Numbered from the stretch's first letter, positions 1-8,516 are shown. The stretch is 64,000 nucleotides of DNA from an uncultured Eubacterium sp. (GCA_910583925.1 CAJTZJ010000005.1:41122-105121), one strand, 5' to 3'. Notes: generated from the letters alone by a model not told the origin. Numbers and translations are program-made.

Positions 1-41
1 TCATTGTTTCTTCCTAATGCCGCAATCATGGAAACCATCAT
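1..41 (-). CDS. folA: Dihydrofolate reductase, N-terminal 13 codons only
   Basis: The window edge cuts this gene. The minus strand carries a perfect AGGAGG (47-52) followed by two consecutive ATG codons (41-39 and 38-36), and the reading MMVSMIAALGRNN runs off the edge. The MxSxIAAxGxNN pattern is the typical beginning of bacterial dihydrofolate reductase, which reduces dihydrofolate to tetrahydrofolate. It sits directly downstream of thyA, whose reaction produces dihydrofolate, and the two genes are commonly paired. The second ATG has the better spacing of 8 nt. The call rests on only 13 residues plus context. Confidence 0.75.
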   Translation of the reverse strand, partial: MMVSMIAALGRNN

Positions 42-67
42 AAATACCTCCTGAAAAATCTGTTTAT

Positions 68-970
68 TTATTGAGCTATCGGGAAAGAAATTTTTCCCAA
101 ATGCTTATAATCAATCAATTTAACATCCCTGCAGTCCCTGCTGTTATCGAATTTATAGAAATCATCAATCTCGGGATTAAGCCAAAGCTTTGGCGCAGGC
201 AAATCTCCCTCTTCATCAAATCTTCTTATCTGTTCTTTAATACCGTCTATCTGGTTTACATAGATATGCGCATCCTTAATACTCCAATCTATTGTTCCAA
301 CCTCCAGTCCGCAGACCTGAGCCAGCATAGATAAAAGCACTGCATACTGCGTAATATTAAACGGCAATCCAAGCGGGACATCACAGCTTCTCTGATGCAC
401 CCAACAATTGAGCTTTCCGTCCGTAACATCCCATTCACTGCTCCAAACGCAGCTTGGAAGAACGGCAGTATCAAGATAATCATTCTGCCACAAAGTAATA
501 AGCATTCTTCTGTCCTCAGGATGATTCTTCAGTTTATCAATAAGATTATCTGTCATATTGAATTTTTTAACGATATAGCCATAAGCCGTTCCGATTGTAT
601 GCGCATATTCTTTACCGAAATCCTTATGAATGGTTTTCTTAACAAGATTTCCGTTTTCATCGGGCAGCATCTGCGTAGCAGTCCATATACCCTCTTCGTC
701 TATTTCCCATTCATTCCAGATTTTAACATCTCTCTCCCGAAGCCATCTTACATCATTTGACTGAGCCTGATAAATCCAGAGCATTTCAAGCACTGCCTGC
801 CTTATAAATACCTGCTTTGTTGTTAAAACAGGAAATTCCTCAGACAAATCAAAATGAAAATGATGTGATGGTACCTTGATTGTATTTATACCTGTTCTGT
901 TTACAACCTCAGTTCCCTCACTGAGAATTTTTTTACAAAGGCCTATATAATCCTTATCCAGTTTAGACAT
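68..970 (-). CDS. thyA: Thymidylate synthase
   Basis: This enzyme methylates dUMP to dTMP using methylene-tetrahydrofolate and yields dihydrofolate. The 300-residue protein has the family landmarks: the catalytic cysteine C174 in PSCVW, the phosphate-binding QRSCDVPLGLPFN block (R194-D197), and the KDAHIYVNQ segment near residue 231. Residues 88-120 form a hydrophilic insertion of the size seen in Lactobacillus-type enzymes. The residue after the catalytic cysteine is Val rather than the usual His, and the following segment reads SSEWDV where many family members have an aromatic stretch. This looks like a lineage variant rather than a dead enzyme. The start is supported by GGAGG 10 nt upstream. 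folA begins only 26 nt downstream, so the two are probably cotranscribed. Confidence 0.96.
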   Translation of the reverse strand: MSKLDKDYIGLCKKILSEGTEVVNRTGINTIKVPSHHFHFDLSEEFPVLTTKQVFIRQAVLEMLWIYQAQSNDVRWLRERDVKIWNEWEIDEEGIWTATQMLPDENGNLVKKTIHKDFGKEYAHTIGTAYGYIVKKFNMTDNLIDKLKNHPEDRRMLITLWQNDYLDTAVLPSCVWSSEWDVTDGKLNCWVHQRSCDVPLGLPFNITQYAVLLSMLAQVCGLEVGTIDWSIKDAHIYVNQIDGIKEQIRRFDEEGDLPAPKLWLNPEIDDFYKFDNSRDCRDVKLIDYKHLGKISFPIAQ

Positions 971-1000
971 TGAAAATCCTCCGTTCAGATAGATGCTTAC

Positions 1001-1029
1001 ATTATATCAATTTACACAGCGTATTGCAA
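1001..1029 (-). promoter_or_regulatory. Sigma-A promoter of thyA-folA
   Basis: On the minus strand TTGCAA (1024-1029) is followed by a 17-nt spacer and a perfect TATAAT (1001-1006). The ATG of thyA lies about 31 nt downstream of the -10 box. Confidence 0.7.
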
Positions 1030-1030
1030 G

Positions 1031-1068
1031 AAAAACAAAAAGACAGAAAGGGGACGCCCCTATCTGTC
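1031..1068 (-). terminator. Rho-independent terminator of pyk-mltG
   Basis: A hairpin pairs 1042-1053 with 1057-1068 (one A-A mismatch, loop ACG, four G-C pairs at the tip). On the minus strand it is followed by a T-rich run (1031-1041). It lies 20 nt past the mltG stop and just upstream of the thyA promoter. Confidence 0.8.
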
Positions 1069-1087
1069 CTTATATATTTATAATGAC

Positions 1088-2116
1088 TTACTGCCAAGGA
1101 TACTGCTGCTTTAATCTTTCAAATTCCTCGCCTGTTGAAGCAAAATGAAATTCGCTGTTTAAATCAGAAAAGAAGAAAAGATAATCCGTATCCGGATGAT
1201 TTATAACTGCATTTACAACCTCCATACCCGAATTGGTTATAGGTCCCGAAGGAAGAGCCGGACAGCGATAGGTATAATAGCTGTCATAAACATCTCTTGA
1301 AAAGCCATAATCAAGCAATTCCTTTGCATAAAAATAAGTAACATCACATTGTAGCTTTGAACCCTTTTCAAGTCTGTTTACAAGAACCGAAGCTATATTT
1401 TCAGCACTCTCTATTGAAAAGCTCTCTTCCTGAACAATAGAGCAAAGCGTTATAAATTCATACAAAGACATCTGATTCTTTTCGCAATACTCTGTTATAT
1501 CACTGCTGAGCCTTGTATCAAATGCACCCAGCATATCATCAACAACCTCAAGAGCCGTCATATTCTCCGCCCACTCATAGGTTGCAGGAAAAAGAAAGCC
1601 CTCCAAAATGAAGCCTATGTTTTCATTATCCTTAGGCAGATTTTCAAGCCAACCGTAGGAGTAATCCTCTGTTGTTGAAACAGCCTTATAAAAATCAGTC
1701 TTTTTGCAAACTCCGTTTTCTTCAAGCGTTTTTGCAATATCAAAAACATTATATCCCTCCGGAATTGCAACCGTTACCGGTCTGTGGCTGATATCCGGAT
1801 TTTGAAGCTTTTTTGCAATTTCCTCATAACTCATATCGGCATTCATATAATATTCGCCGTTTATATATTCAAAATCAGGATAATGCCTGTCCATCCACAA
1901 GGACCAGATGGAATCGTCAATAATAATTCCGTTTTTCTTTAATTCGGCTGCAACATCATACTGAGCCGCACTTTTTAAATAAATATTGCAATCCTCTGCA
2001 TTTTTATTTTCCGTGCCCTTAATATCTTTCATAACGGCATTATAGCCGAAAAAAATTGCAATTATTATTGCTAAAACAACAATAATTCCTATTGCAAGCT
2101 TAGCTGATTTTTTCAT
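1088..2116 (-). CDS. mltG: Endolytic murein transglycosylase, MltG (YceG-like) family
   Basis: MltG-type enzymes cleave nascent peptidoglycan strands and set glycan length at the outer face of the membrane. The 342-residue protein begins with a short cytosolic tail and one membrane helix (about residues 7-24). It then has a LysM-like segment with PEGYNVFDIAKTL (119-130) and the catalytic domain: LEGFLFPATYEW (161-172), CSIVQEES (215-222), NRLEKGSKLQCDVTY (237-251) and LPSGPITNSG (278-287). The first Glu of the common IVEKE motif is Gln here and the second Glu (E221) is kept, so activity is likely but worth a look. Its Shine-Dalgarno GAGGTG overlaps the last codons and stop of pyk, so the two genes are translationally linked. 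Confidence 0.88.
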   Translation of the reverse strand: MKKSAKLAIGIIVVLAIIIAIFFGYNAVMKDIKGTENKNAEDCNIYLKSAAQYDVAAELKKNGIIIDDSIWSLWMDRHYPDFEYINGEYYMNADMSYEEIAKKLQNPDISHRPVTVAIPEGYNVFDIAKTLEENGVCKKTDFYKAVSTTEDYSYGWLENLPKDNENIGFILEGFLFPATYEWAENMTALEVVDDMLGAFDTRLSSDITEYCEKNQMSLYEFITLCSIVQEESFSIESAENIASVLVNRLEKGSKLQCDVTYFYAKELLDYGFSRDVYDSYYTYRCPALPSGPITNSGMEVVNAVINHPDTDYLFFFSDLNSEFHFASTGEEFERLKQQYPWQ

Positions 2117-2121
2117 AAATT

Positions 2122-3555
2122 CTACACCTCATGTGCTTTAAGCATATTTGTTGTTCCGCTTTGACCAAGAGGAATTCCGGCAGTTATTACAACTACATCG
2201 CCTTTCTTAATTATTCCTGTTTCAAGAGCAACCTCAACAGCGTGCTCAAACAATTCATCTGTATTTGACTTTTCGTTACACATAACGGGGATAACACCCC
2301 AGGAAAGGTTATTCTGCCTGCGGACCTTGCAGCTTGTTGTTGCAGAAATAATCGGACAGGTTGGTCTGTATTTGGAAATCTGCCTTGCTGTTGTTCCGCT
2401 CTTAGTAACGGTTATAATCGCCTTGGCATTCAAATCGTGAGCCGTTGTAACCGTTGCATGAGAAATAGCAGAGGTAATATCTCTTTTTCCGTGGCGCTGA
2501 ACATTCAGATTGAACTCTTCAACATAATCAATATCCTGCTCTGTTGTTTCAGCAATAGAAGCCATTGTTTTAACAGCCTCAACAGGATGAGCACCCATAG
2601 CCGTTTCGCCCGAAAGCATTATTGCAGAAGTACCATCATAAATAGCATTGGCAACATCGGTTATCTCTGCTCTTGTAGGGCGGGGATTTGTTACCATAGA
2701 TTCAAGCATCTGCGTTGCGGTAACAACAATTTTGCCTGCTTCAAAGGCTTTATGAATAATCATTTTCTGAAGAGCAGGGATTTTTTCAAACGGAATTTCA
2801 ACACCCATATCGCCGCGGGCAACCATAATTCCGTCTGCCTCTTTAATGATTCCGTCAATATGCTCTACACCCTCATAATTTTCGATTTTAGCTATAATGC
2901 GAACATCGTTCCAGCCAAGGGCATGACAGAAATTGCGAAGATAGGCAATATCAGCTTCTGTTCGGCAAAAGGATGCAGCAATAAAATCATAGCCAAGCTT
3001 TGCGCCGAATTTCAAATCCTGCATATCCTTTTCCGAAAGATACGGCATAGCCAGTGAAACATTTGGCACATTAACACCTTTATGATCTGTCAGTATTCCG
3101 CCATCTTCAACACGGCAGACAATTTCGTTATTATGGATTTCTGTTACAACCATAGAAATAAGACCGTCATTAATAAGAATCCTTGTATCCTTTTTAATTT
3201 CATTCGGCAGATTTTTATAGGAAACAGAACATTTTTTCTCATCTCCCTCAATCTCTTCGGTTGTAAGAACATAAGTATCCCCATTTTTAACCTCAACGCC
3301 ATCAGAAGCCGCAAATGTTCCAAGGCGAATTTCAGGTCCTTTCGTATCAAGCAGTGTTGCAACGGGAGCGCCAAGCTCATCACGAACCCCGCAAACATTA
3401 TGAAACCATTGTTCAAAGGTTTCATAATCTCCGTGAGAAAAATTAAACCGAGCTACATTCATACCGGAAAGCATAAGCTCTTTAAGAACATTTTTTTCAC
3501 ACGAGGCAGGACCTATTGTACAAATTATTTTAGTTTTTCTTCTGTAATTATCCAT
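2122..3555 (-). CDS. pyk: Pyruvate kinase
   Basis: Pyruvate kinase converts phosphoenolpyruvate and ADP to pyruvate and ATP in the last step of glycolysis. The protein carries RRKTKIICTIGPAS at the N terminus, SGMNVARFNFSHGD, the barrel motif IMVARGDMGVE, and KIVVTATQMLESM, followed by the C-terminal regulatory domain ending at MLKAHEV. I chose ATG at 3555 (477 residues). The longer frame would start at GTG 3564, but that codon is part of the Shine-Dalgarno GAGGTG, which is correctly spaced (6 nt) for 3555. The length lacks the extra C-terminal phosphotransferase-like domain found in many Bacillus enzymes. mltG follows after 5 nt. Confidence 0.96.
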   Translation of the reverse strand: MDNYRRKTKIICTIGPASCEKNVLKELMLSGMNVARFNFSHGDYETFEQWFHNVCGVRDELGAPVATLLDTKGPEIRLGTFAASDGVEVKNGDTYVLTTEEIEGDEKKCSVSYKNLPNEIKKDTRILINDGLISMVVTEIHNNEIVCRVEDGGILTDHKGVNVPNVSLAMPYLSEKDMQDLKFGAKLGYDFIAASFCRTEADIAYLRNFCHALGWNDVRIIAKIENYEGVEHIDGIIKEADGIMVARGDMGVEIPFEKIPALQKMIIHKAFEAGKIVVTATQMLESMVTNPRPTRAEITDVANAIYDGTSAIMLSGETAMGAHPVEAVKTMASIAETTEQDIDYVEEFNLNVQRHGKRDITSAISHATVTTAHDLNAKAIITVTKSGTTARQISKYRPTCPIISATTSCKVRRQNNLSWGVIPVMCNEKSNTDELFEHAVEVALETGIIKKGDVVVITAGIPLGQSGTTNMLKAHEV

Positions 3556-3588
3556 TTTTTGCACCTCATAAGTTTGTTAGACAATGTT

Positions 3589-3616
3589 ATTATACCAATA
3601 AATAGAATAAATGCAA
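3589..3616 (-). promoter_or_regulatory. Sigma-A promoter of pyk-mltG
   Basis: On the minus strand TTGCAT (3611-3616), a 16-nt spacer and TATAAT (3589-3594) lie 34 nt upstream of the chosen pyk ATG. Confidence 0.7.
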
Positions 3617-3639
3617 TAAAAATAAATTGATGTTTACAA

Positions 3640-3684
3640 AATACACAAAAATCTCTGTAAAGCACGCAAACTTTACAGAGATTT
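3640..3684 (-). terminator. Terminator of the SCP2/aminotransferase/transketolase operon
   Basis: A 14-bp perfect stem pairs 3649-3662 with 3671-3684 around an 8-nt loop. On the minus strand a T-rich run follows. It lies 17 nt past the stop of the last operon gene. Confidence 0.85.
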
Positions 3685-3701
3685 ATTTGGCTTAAACACG
3701 A

Positions 3702-4499
3702 TTATTTTGCAAGATCTCCAACAACCATCATATAGTCACCGATCTGAACGCCGAATTCCGGTCCGCCCTCCATCATAAGCTGCTTATCTGCAGTCATCTG
3801 GAACATATCTCCGGTTCCGAGAAGAATTTTGAGCGCTGAAGTAGGGGTATCAAATTTCATACAAAAGAACGGCTTTGCTCTTTTGTATTCTCCCCTGCCT
3901 GCACGGGATTTTCCAGCCTTAATTCTGATATAAGCAGTGCATTCCGGATGACCTGCAACCTCCCACTGATAGCATCTGTCCGGAGACTTTGATGTCCACT
4001 CATGAATTGCAGGATGACCCAATTTATTAAGCTGGCTTATACCGCTTGAAAGAAGATAGAAATAGAGCTTGCATAGAAGAACCGATGTTTCCTCATCATT
4101 TTCAGGAGGCTCTGCAATGCCTAAAAGACTGCTCATCTTCAAAAGCACCATCATAAACTTTACAAATTTTGAAAAGGATTTGATGTGCATTTTCGGAAGT
4201 TTTGTCATATCGCCCTTCATAAAAGCATTCATTTTCTCCATAGAAGCAAATTCCAACTCTGCATCAATTTTCTGCTGACCGAAATATTCTCCAAGCTTTA
4301 CGGACCATTCGCCGTTTTCAACAATAAAATGAACCGCTTCCTTTTCCTGAGCATTAACCCTTGCAGAAACCTGATAAACGGCATTAACACCCTCAAATTT
4401 CTTTTTCAGGCTTGGAACATCTGTTGCAATCGTTTTCATAAGAGGCAAGGCACCTGCCATAAAAACCTTATTCGTGTAGCGTGTTTCATCACTTGCCAT
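3702..4499 (-). CDS. SCP2-like lipid-binding protein, last gene of the operon
   Basis: This 265-residue soluble protein has no signal peptide and no membrane helix. Two stretches resemble sterol carrier protein 2: residues about 40-100, with a W-S-V-K-L-G strand pattern and an E-F-A-S-M-E-K-M-N-A-F-M-K-G-D helix entry, and residues about 215-265, with FDTPTSALKILLGTGDMFQMTADKQ read in two parts and a final GDYM helix. SCP2 folds bind hydrophobic ligands such as sterols, fatty acids or acyl-CoA. It is the last gene of a five-gene operon whose first gene encodes a second protein of the same kind, so the two probably serve the same substrate. The start is ATG with AAGGA 10 nt upstream. The exact ligand cannot be read from the sequence. 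Confidence 0.7.
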   Translation of the reverse strand: MASDETRYTNKVFMAGALPLMKTIATDVPSLKKKFEGVNAVYQVSARVNAQEKEAVHFIVENGEWSVKLGEYFGQQKIDAELEFASMEKMNAFMKGDMTKLPKMHIKSFSKFVKFMMVLLKMSSLLGIAEPPENDEETSVLLCKLYFYLLSSGISQLNKLGHPAIHEWTSKSPDRCYQWEVAGHPECTAYIRIKAGKSRAGRGEYKRAKPFFCMKFDTPTSALKILLGTGDMFQMTADKQLMMEGGPEFGVQIGDYMMVVGDLAK

Positions 4500-4531
4500 A
4501 GTAACACATTCCTTTCATAAACAAATAATAT

Positions 4532-5542
4532 TTAGAATTCATCATCCCAAGCATCATCTGCTTCGAAATCTGCGTGCATCATTTCCTGAATCGTTTCGGC
4601 AATGCCGTTTGCATCAATTTTAGCCATAGCAAGCAAATCCTCCTGCAGACCGATTGTTGAAAAAGTATTCTGATGACCAAGCATTTTAAACGCACAGGCC
4701 TTACCGGATTTAGCAACAACCTCTGCAACAGCAGAACCAAGTCCGCCCATAACCTCATGGTCCTCTACGGTAATGATTCGGCGTGTATCCATAATGGCGC
4801 TCATAACAGCCTCTTCATCAACAGGCTTAATGGTGTGCATATTAATAACTCTTACCTTAATACCGCCGTCAGCCTCTGCCATACGGGCAGCCTGCATAGC
4901 TTCAAAAACACATGATCCGCAGGCAATAACGGTAATATCCGTACCATCATTCATAAGCGTTGATTTATTCCATTCAAACTTGCAGTCCTCAACATTCTTA
5001 TAAATAACCTGATCAAAGCCGCGGTTTATACGGATATAAACAGGACCCTCAATGTCGTAAGCAGCTTTAACCGCGTGATATGTTTCCGCACCGTCACAAG
5101 GGCAGATAACGGTCATATTAGGAAGACTTCTCATACAAGCCATATCAATAAGCGCATGATGCGTAGAGCCTGCCTGACCAAAGGATGTTCCGGCATGTGT
5201 TGCAATAATCTTTACAGGAACATTCTGGTAACAGATATCTGTATGAATCTGATCCAATGAACGAGCTGCCGTAAAAATAGCAAAGGTTGATGCAAAAGGC
5301 ACAAGACCGTTTTTAGCCATACCTGCTGCAACACCGAAAAGATTCTGCTCAGCTATACCTACATTAAAGAAGCGTTCCGGAAACTGTTCGCCGAACATAC
5401 CGATTTTAGTTGATTTCGCAAGATCGGCAGTAAGAGCAACAACATCCTTATGCTCCTCGCCAAGCTCACAAAGAGCAATACCATAGCACTCAGCAGTTGA
5501 GAGCTTTGTTGTATCTGTCATAGTATATGTCATTCCGCCCAT
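4532..5542 (-). CDS. Transketolase, C-terminal subunit (pyrimidine-binding and C domains)
   Basis: This is the C half of a split transketolase and acts with the upstream N half to transfer a two-carbon ketol unit by thiamine diphosphate chemistry. The protein (336 residues from ATG 5542) has the cofactor-activating glutamate E65 in GIAEQN, then ATHAGTSFGQAGSTHH and the NRG segment with R174. By my alignment to E. coli transketolase, H116 and H128 match H461 and H473, R174 matches R520 and S44 matches S385. A17 replaces R358 (usual T-R-E becomes T-A-E) and A124 replaces D469 (usual G-E-D-G becomes G-Q-A-G). That points to an unusual, possibly non-phosphorylated substrate. AGGAGG (5552-5557) lies inside the last codons of the N-half gene and fixes this start rather than the longer frame to 5566. 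Confidence 0.9.
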   Translation of the reverse strand: MGGMTYTMTDTTKLSTAECYGIALCELGEEHKDVVALTADLAKSTKIGMFGEQFPERFFNVGIAEQNLFGVAAGMAKNGLVPFASTFAIFTAARSLDQIHTDICYQNVPVKIIATHAGTSFGQAGSTHHALIDMACMRSLPNMTVICPCDGAETYHAVKAAYDIEGPVYIRINRGFDQVIYKNVEDCKFEWNKSTLMNDGTDITVIACGSCVFEAMQAARMAEADGGIKVRVINMHTIKPVDEEAVMSAIMDTRRIITVEDHEVMGGLGSAVAEVVAKSGKACAFKMLGHQNTFSTIGLQEDLLAMAKIDANGIAETIQEMMHADFEADDAWDDEF

Positions 5543-5546
5543 TGCC

Positions 5547-6440
5547 TTATACCTCCTTTTCTGCACGCTCGCAGCGAGCTTTATAATAATTATCTAATGA
5601 TGTATTTGCCTTTTCTACCATTGCCTCATCAAGCGAGCCGTAATGCCAAAGGTAATTATCCTCCATAAAGTCAATACCTGCACCCTTGATTGTATCCATA
5701 ACAATCGCTGTTGGCTTATCGCCGCCATCCTGATGATTCTTAACAGCAGCCTCAATCGCATCATTAAGTTCTTTCATATTGTGACCGTTTACACAGATAA
5801 CATTAAAGCCGAAGGCTTCAAATTTCTTATCAACAGGCTCAACCTTCATTTCATCATCTACTCTGCCGTCTATCATACACTTATTGATATCACAAAGCAC
5901 AACTACATTAGAAAGCTTGAACTGAGCAGCACTCATCGCAGCCTCCCAGTTTGAACCCTCATTAAGCTCACCGTCTCCTGTAATAACATAGTTCATATAA
6001 TCAATGCCCTTAACTTTTCCTGCAAGTGCAAAGCCGACTGCAAGAGAAATACCGTGACCAAGAGAACCGGTTGAGCAATCGCAGCCTACAACCTTGTTAC
6101 AGTCAAGATGCATGCCGATTTTAGCGCCTGTAAGATTGAAGATATGAAGCTCCTCCTCAGGCATAAAGCCATAATCAACAAGAACGGGTGCATAACCGAC
6201 TGCTGCATGACCCTTTGAAAGAACAAAGCGGTCTCTGTCCTCCATATCAGGCTTATTAACATCAATTTTCATAAAACGATGATAAAGAATTGTCATAGCA
6301 TCCATAGCGCTCATTGCGCCGCCGATGTGACCTGATCCGCCCCAAACTGCTGTTTTAACGCAAAGGCGTCTTAAATCATCTGCCTTTTTTTCAAGGCGAA
6401 GCCATTCCGCTTTATCAAACGGCTTATAATTTGCTGGCAT
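5547..6440 (-). CDS. Transketolase, N-terminal subunit (thiamine diphosphate-binding)
   Basis: This is the N half of the split transketolase (297 residues). It carries the thiamine diphosphate and magnesium motif GDGELNEG (155-162) through D184-I-N186, the SKGHAA segment (75-80), and CSTGSLGHG (122-130), all as expected for the family. Split transketolases are normal in many anaerobes, so this is not a frameshift: the two halves have separate ribosome-binding sites, with 4 nt between the N-half stop and the C-half start. The gene stands between an aminotransferase and two lipid-binding-like proteins instead of pentose-phosphate genes, which argues for a special biosynthetic role. GGGGG ahead of ATG supports the start. 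Confidence 0.9.
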   Translation of the reverse strand: MPANYKPFDKAEWLRLEKKADDLRRLCVKTAVWGGSGHIGGAMSAMDAMTILYHRFMKIDVNKPDMEDRDRFVLSKGHAAVGYAPVLVDYGFMPEEELHIFNLTGAKIGMHLDCNKVVGCDCSTGSLGHGISLAVGFALAGKVKGIDYMNYVITGDGELNEGSNWEAAMSAAQFKLSNVVVLCDINKCMIDGRVDDEMKVEPVDKKFEAFGFNVICVNGHNMKELNDAIEAAVKNHQDGGDKPTAIVMDTIKGAGIDFMEDNYLWHYGSLDEAMVEKANTSLDNYYKARCERAEKEV

Positions 6441-6458
6441 AAAATTTCCCCCTAATTA

Positions 6459-7739
6459 TTATTTTATTGGTGATAAATCAAGCTCCGGATGATTGGCCTG
6501 AACAACACCGAAGGCATCCTCGGCAATATCTATTGCAAGCTTTACATCCTCGTCTGTGATTGCTGCATTAATGAAATGATTGTGATGTGATGCAAGGAAC
6601 AGCCCTCTTGAAACACACTCTGCAATCCATTCCTGATGAAGCATTAAGCTGTCATCATTCGCTATTCTCAAATAGAATAATGCCGGCTCGCCTGATACAA
6701 CAAGATTAAAGCCATGCTCCTTTCCTGCTGCAACCAAGCCTTCGGTAAGCTGTGTGCCGACCTTACGGAAAAGAGTCGGAATATCAAGCTTTTTCATTTT
6801 AGGAATACACGCAAGACATGCTGCAAACGGTTCTGCACTCATCCAGTATGAGCCGGTATAAGTAACAGAAGAAGCCGTTGCTTTCATATGTTCTCCGCCG
6901 CAGACAGCAGACATATTGTATCCGTTTGCCAAGGCCTTACAGAAGCAAATAAGATCTGCCTTAATTCCGTAATAATGATCTGAACCAGCAATATCAAGAC
7001 GGAAGCCTGTACGAACATCATCAAAAATAAGTACAATTCCTCTTTCATCGCAGAATTTGCGAACCTGCTGCCAATACTCTTTGGTTGCACATTCATTATC
7101 TTTAAAGTTGCCGTGATCATAAGGCTGAGCAATAAGACCCGCAACATCACCGCCGCATTCATCATAAGCCTGCTTCAGTGCCTCTATATCAAACCAGGGA
7201 ACAATAATATTGTGCATAACATCCTCAGGAAGAATTCCCGGATAGTCAATCTTCTGCGCCCACTGGAAATCGCCATGGTAATAGCCCTTAAGGAACATCA
7301 TTTTCTTCTTGCCGGTATGCGCTCTTGCACACATAACGGAAAAGGTAGTTGCATCAGAGCCGTTCTTCATAAAAAATGCCCAGTCTGCACTTGCAACAGT
7401 ATCCTTAAGAAGCTCTGCACATTCAACCATTTTGTAAGACGGAGAGGTTGTGCAGTTTCCGATTCTTAACTGCTCCATAGCCGCAGCATCAACATCATCG
7501 TCACAGTAGCCGAGAACATTAGGACCATAAGCACACATTAAATCCAGATATTTATTTCCGTCAACATCCCAAAAATAGGTACCCTTTGCTTTCTGACTCA
7601 TTAAAGGCCATTTTGTGATAGGAAGGAACAAACCCTCACTCGGACCTAAATGGCCATATACACCTGACGGAATCGCATCAAGCGCTCTGTTAAACCATTC
7701 CTGGCTTTTTTCATGTTTATATTCAGGAAATTTACTCAT
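6459..7739 (-). CDS. Class III PLP-dependent aminotransferase, glutamate-1-semialdehyde-aminomutase-like
   Basis: This 426-residue enzyme belongs to the fold-type I, class III aminotransferases that resemble glutamate-1-semialdehyde aminomutase. Visible marks are the phosphate-binding KNGSDATT (125-132), the Asp that contacts the cofactor ring in LIFDDVRTGFR (D240), and the Schiff-base lysine K268 in CFCKALANGY. No other haem-synthesis gene is nearby. The context of a transketolase and SCP2-like proteins suggests that it aminates a ketone made by the transketolase rather than making 5-aminolevulinate. The start is well fixed by AGGAGG, which overlaps the stop codon of the preceding gene. Specificity is inferred only from the neighbours. 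Confidence 0.85.
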   Translation of the reverse strand: MSKFPEYKHEKSQEWFNRALDAIPSGVYGHLGPSEGLFLPITKWPLMSQKAKGTYFWDVDGNKYLDLMCAYGPNVLGYCDDDVDAAAMEQLRIGNCTTSPSYKMVECAELLKDTVASADWAFFMKNGSDATTFSVMCARAHTGKKKMMFLKGYYHGDFQWAQKIDYPGILPEDVMHNIIVPWFDIEALKQAYDECGGDVAGLIAQPYDHGNFKDNECATKEYWQQVRKFCDERGIVLIFDDVRTGFRLDIAGSDHYYGIKADLICFCKALANGYNMSAVCGGEHMKATASSVTYTGSYWMSAEPFAACLACIPKMKKLDIPTLFRKVGTQLTEGLVAAGKEHGFNLVVSGEPALFYLRIANDDSLMLHQEWIAECVSRGLFLASHHNHFINAAITDEDVKLAIDIAEDAFGVVQANHPELDLSPIK

Positions 7740-7751
7740 TGACTCGTCCTC

Positions 7752-8516
7752 CTAACCCAAGTATGCGGCAACTCTGTCTAATATACGGTTAAGATTATCA
7801 ACCATTGAAATCATACCTGCCATATAGATATTGCCCTTGCAGAGTTCTGCAATCGTTGAAACCGTACCGTTAAACAAACCATTTGCCAAATCAATATCCG
7901 CAAATTCCATAATAGCCCTTGGATTTTCGGATTTAGACTTAATTGTTGTAAATTTATGATCTTTAATTGAAATTGTTGCATAGCAGGTATCCTTAATACC
8001 CATGGAAACCTCGCCGCCAACTGTGCTTTGTGCAGTAAACATAGATATGGAATCCGAATTTGCCAGCGCCGAAATAGCACCTGAAATTGTATAGAATGTA
8101 AGAACGGTTGATTCTTCAAAGAATGCTCTGTTCTTAAGATCTGCTTCGCTTGGCATCAAAAGTTTTGTAAGTCTGTCTGTAAGCTTCGTAAACGGACCTA
8201 AAAGGAATGATAAAACCTGCGGGATATTTTTAACAGGCATACCCGGCTTTGAACTGTCAATAAGCGCATTGAACTTTTCCGGAGATGAAAAATTCATTTT
8301 ACAGGTGCAGCCATCTGCTCCCTCAGTCATTTTACAGCCTGATTTCGTAAAATTAAATGTGCAGCAAGGACCGCCGGCAACATCAAAACAAAGAGAAACA
8401 GGTTTTTTAAGAGAATAAATAACTTCCTTAGCCTCTTCATCTATTTCGCAAAGATTTTCAAGAGTTGCAAGCACACCATACATATTTACATATGCCATTG
8501 CTTTTGCTTCTTTCAA
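7752..8516 (-). CDS. SCP2-like lipid-binding protein, first gene of the operon
   Basis: This soluble protein of about 254 residues has no signal sequence. An SCP2-like half lies at about residues 38-100 (S-L-C-F-D-V, then a cysteine-rich strand region with C51, C52, C60, C69 and C71, then FSSPEKFNALIDS). A second similar half spans about residues 165-254 and ends in a GMISMVDNLNRILDR helix. The start is TTG at 8516, because a perfect AGGAGG (8524-8529) sits 7 nt upstream; a later ATG (8498) has no such site. It opens the operon and is the counterpart of the last gene. The several cysteines are unusual for the family and could bind metal or form a redox pair. Ligand unknown. Confidence 0.65.
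   Translation of the reverse strand: MKEAKAMAYVNMYGVLATLENLCEIDEEAKEVIYSLKKPVSLCFDVAGGPCCTFNFTKSGCKMTEGADGCTCKMNFSSPEKFNALIDSSKPGMPVKNIPQVLSFLLGPFTKLTDRLTKLLMPSEADLKNRAFFEESTVLTFYTISGAISALANSDSISMFTAQSTVGGEVSMGIKDTCYATISIKDHKFTTIKSKSENPRAIMEFADIDLANGLFNGTVSTIAELCKGNIYMAGMISMVDNLNRILDRVAAYLG

Noticed and set aside
2437..3057. 206-codon plus-strand open frame inside pyk
   Set aside because: It lies wholly opposite a highly conserved gene, has no ribosome-binding site and reads as a low-complexity shadow.
5543..5566. Overlap of the two transketolase frames as a sign of a frameshifted single gene
   Set aside because: The C half has its own AGGAGG and ATG 4 nt after the N-half stop, and split transketolases are a known normal arrangement.
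6459..7739. Assignment of the aminotransferase as hemL
   Set aside because: The fold and key residues fit the family, but no haem gene is nearby and the operon context points to another ketone substrate.
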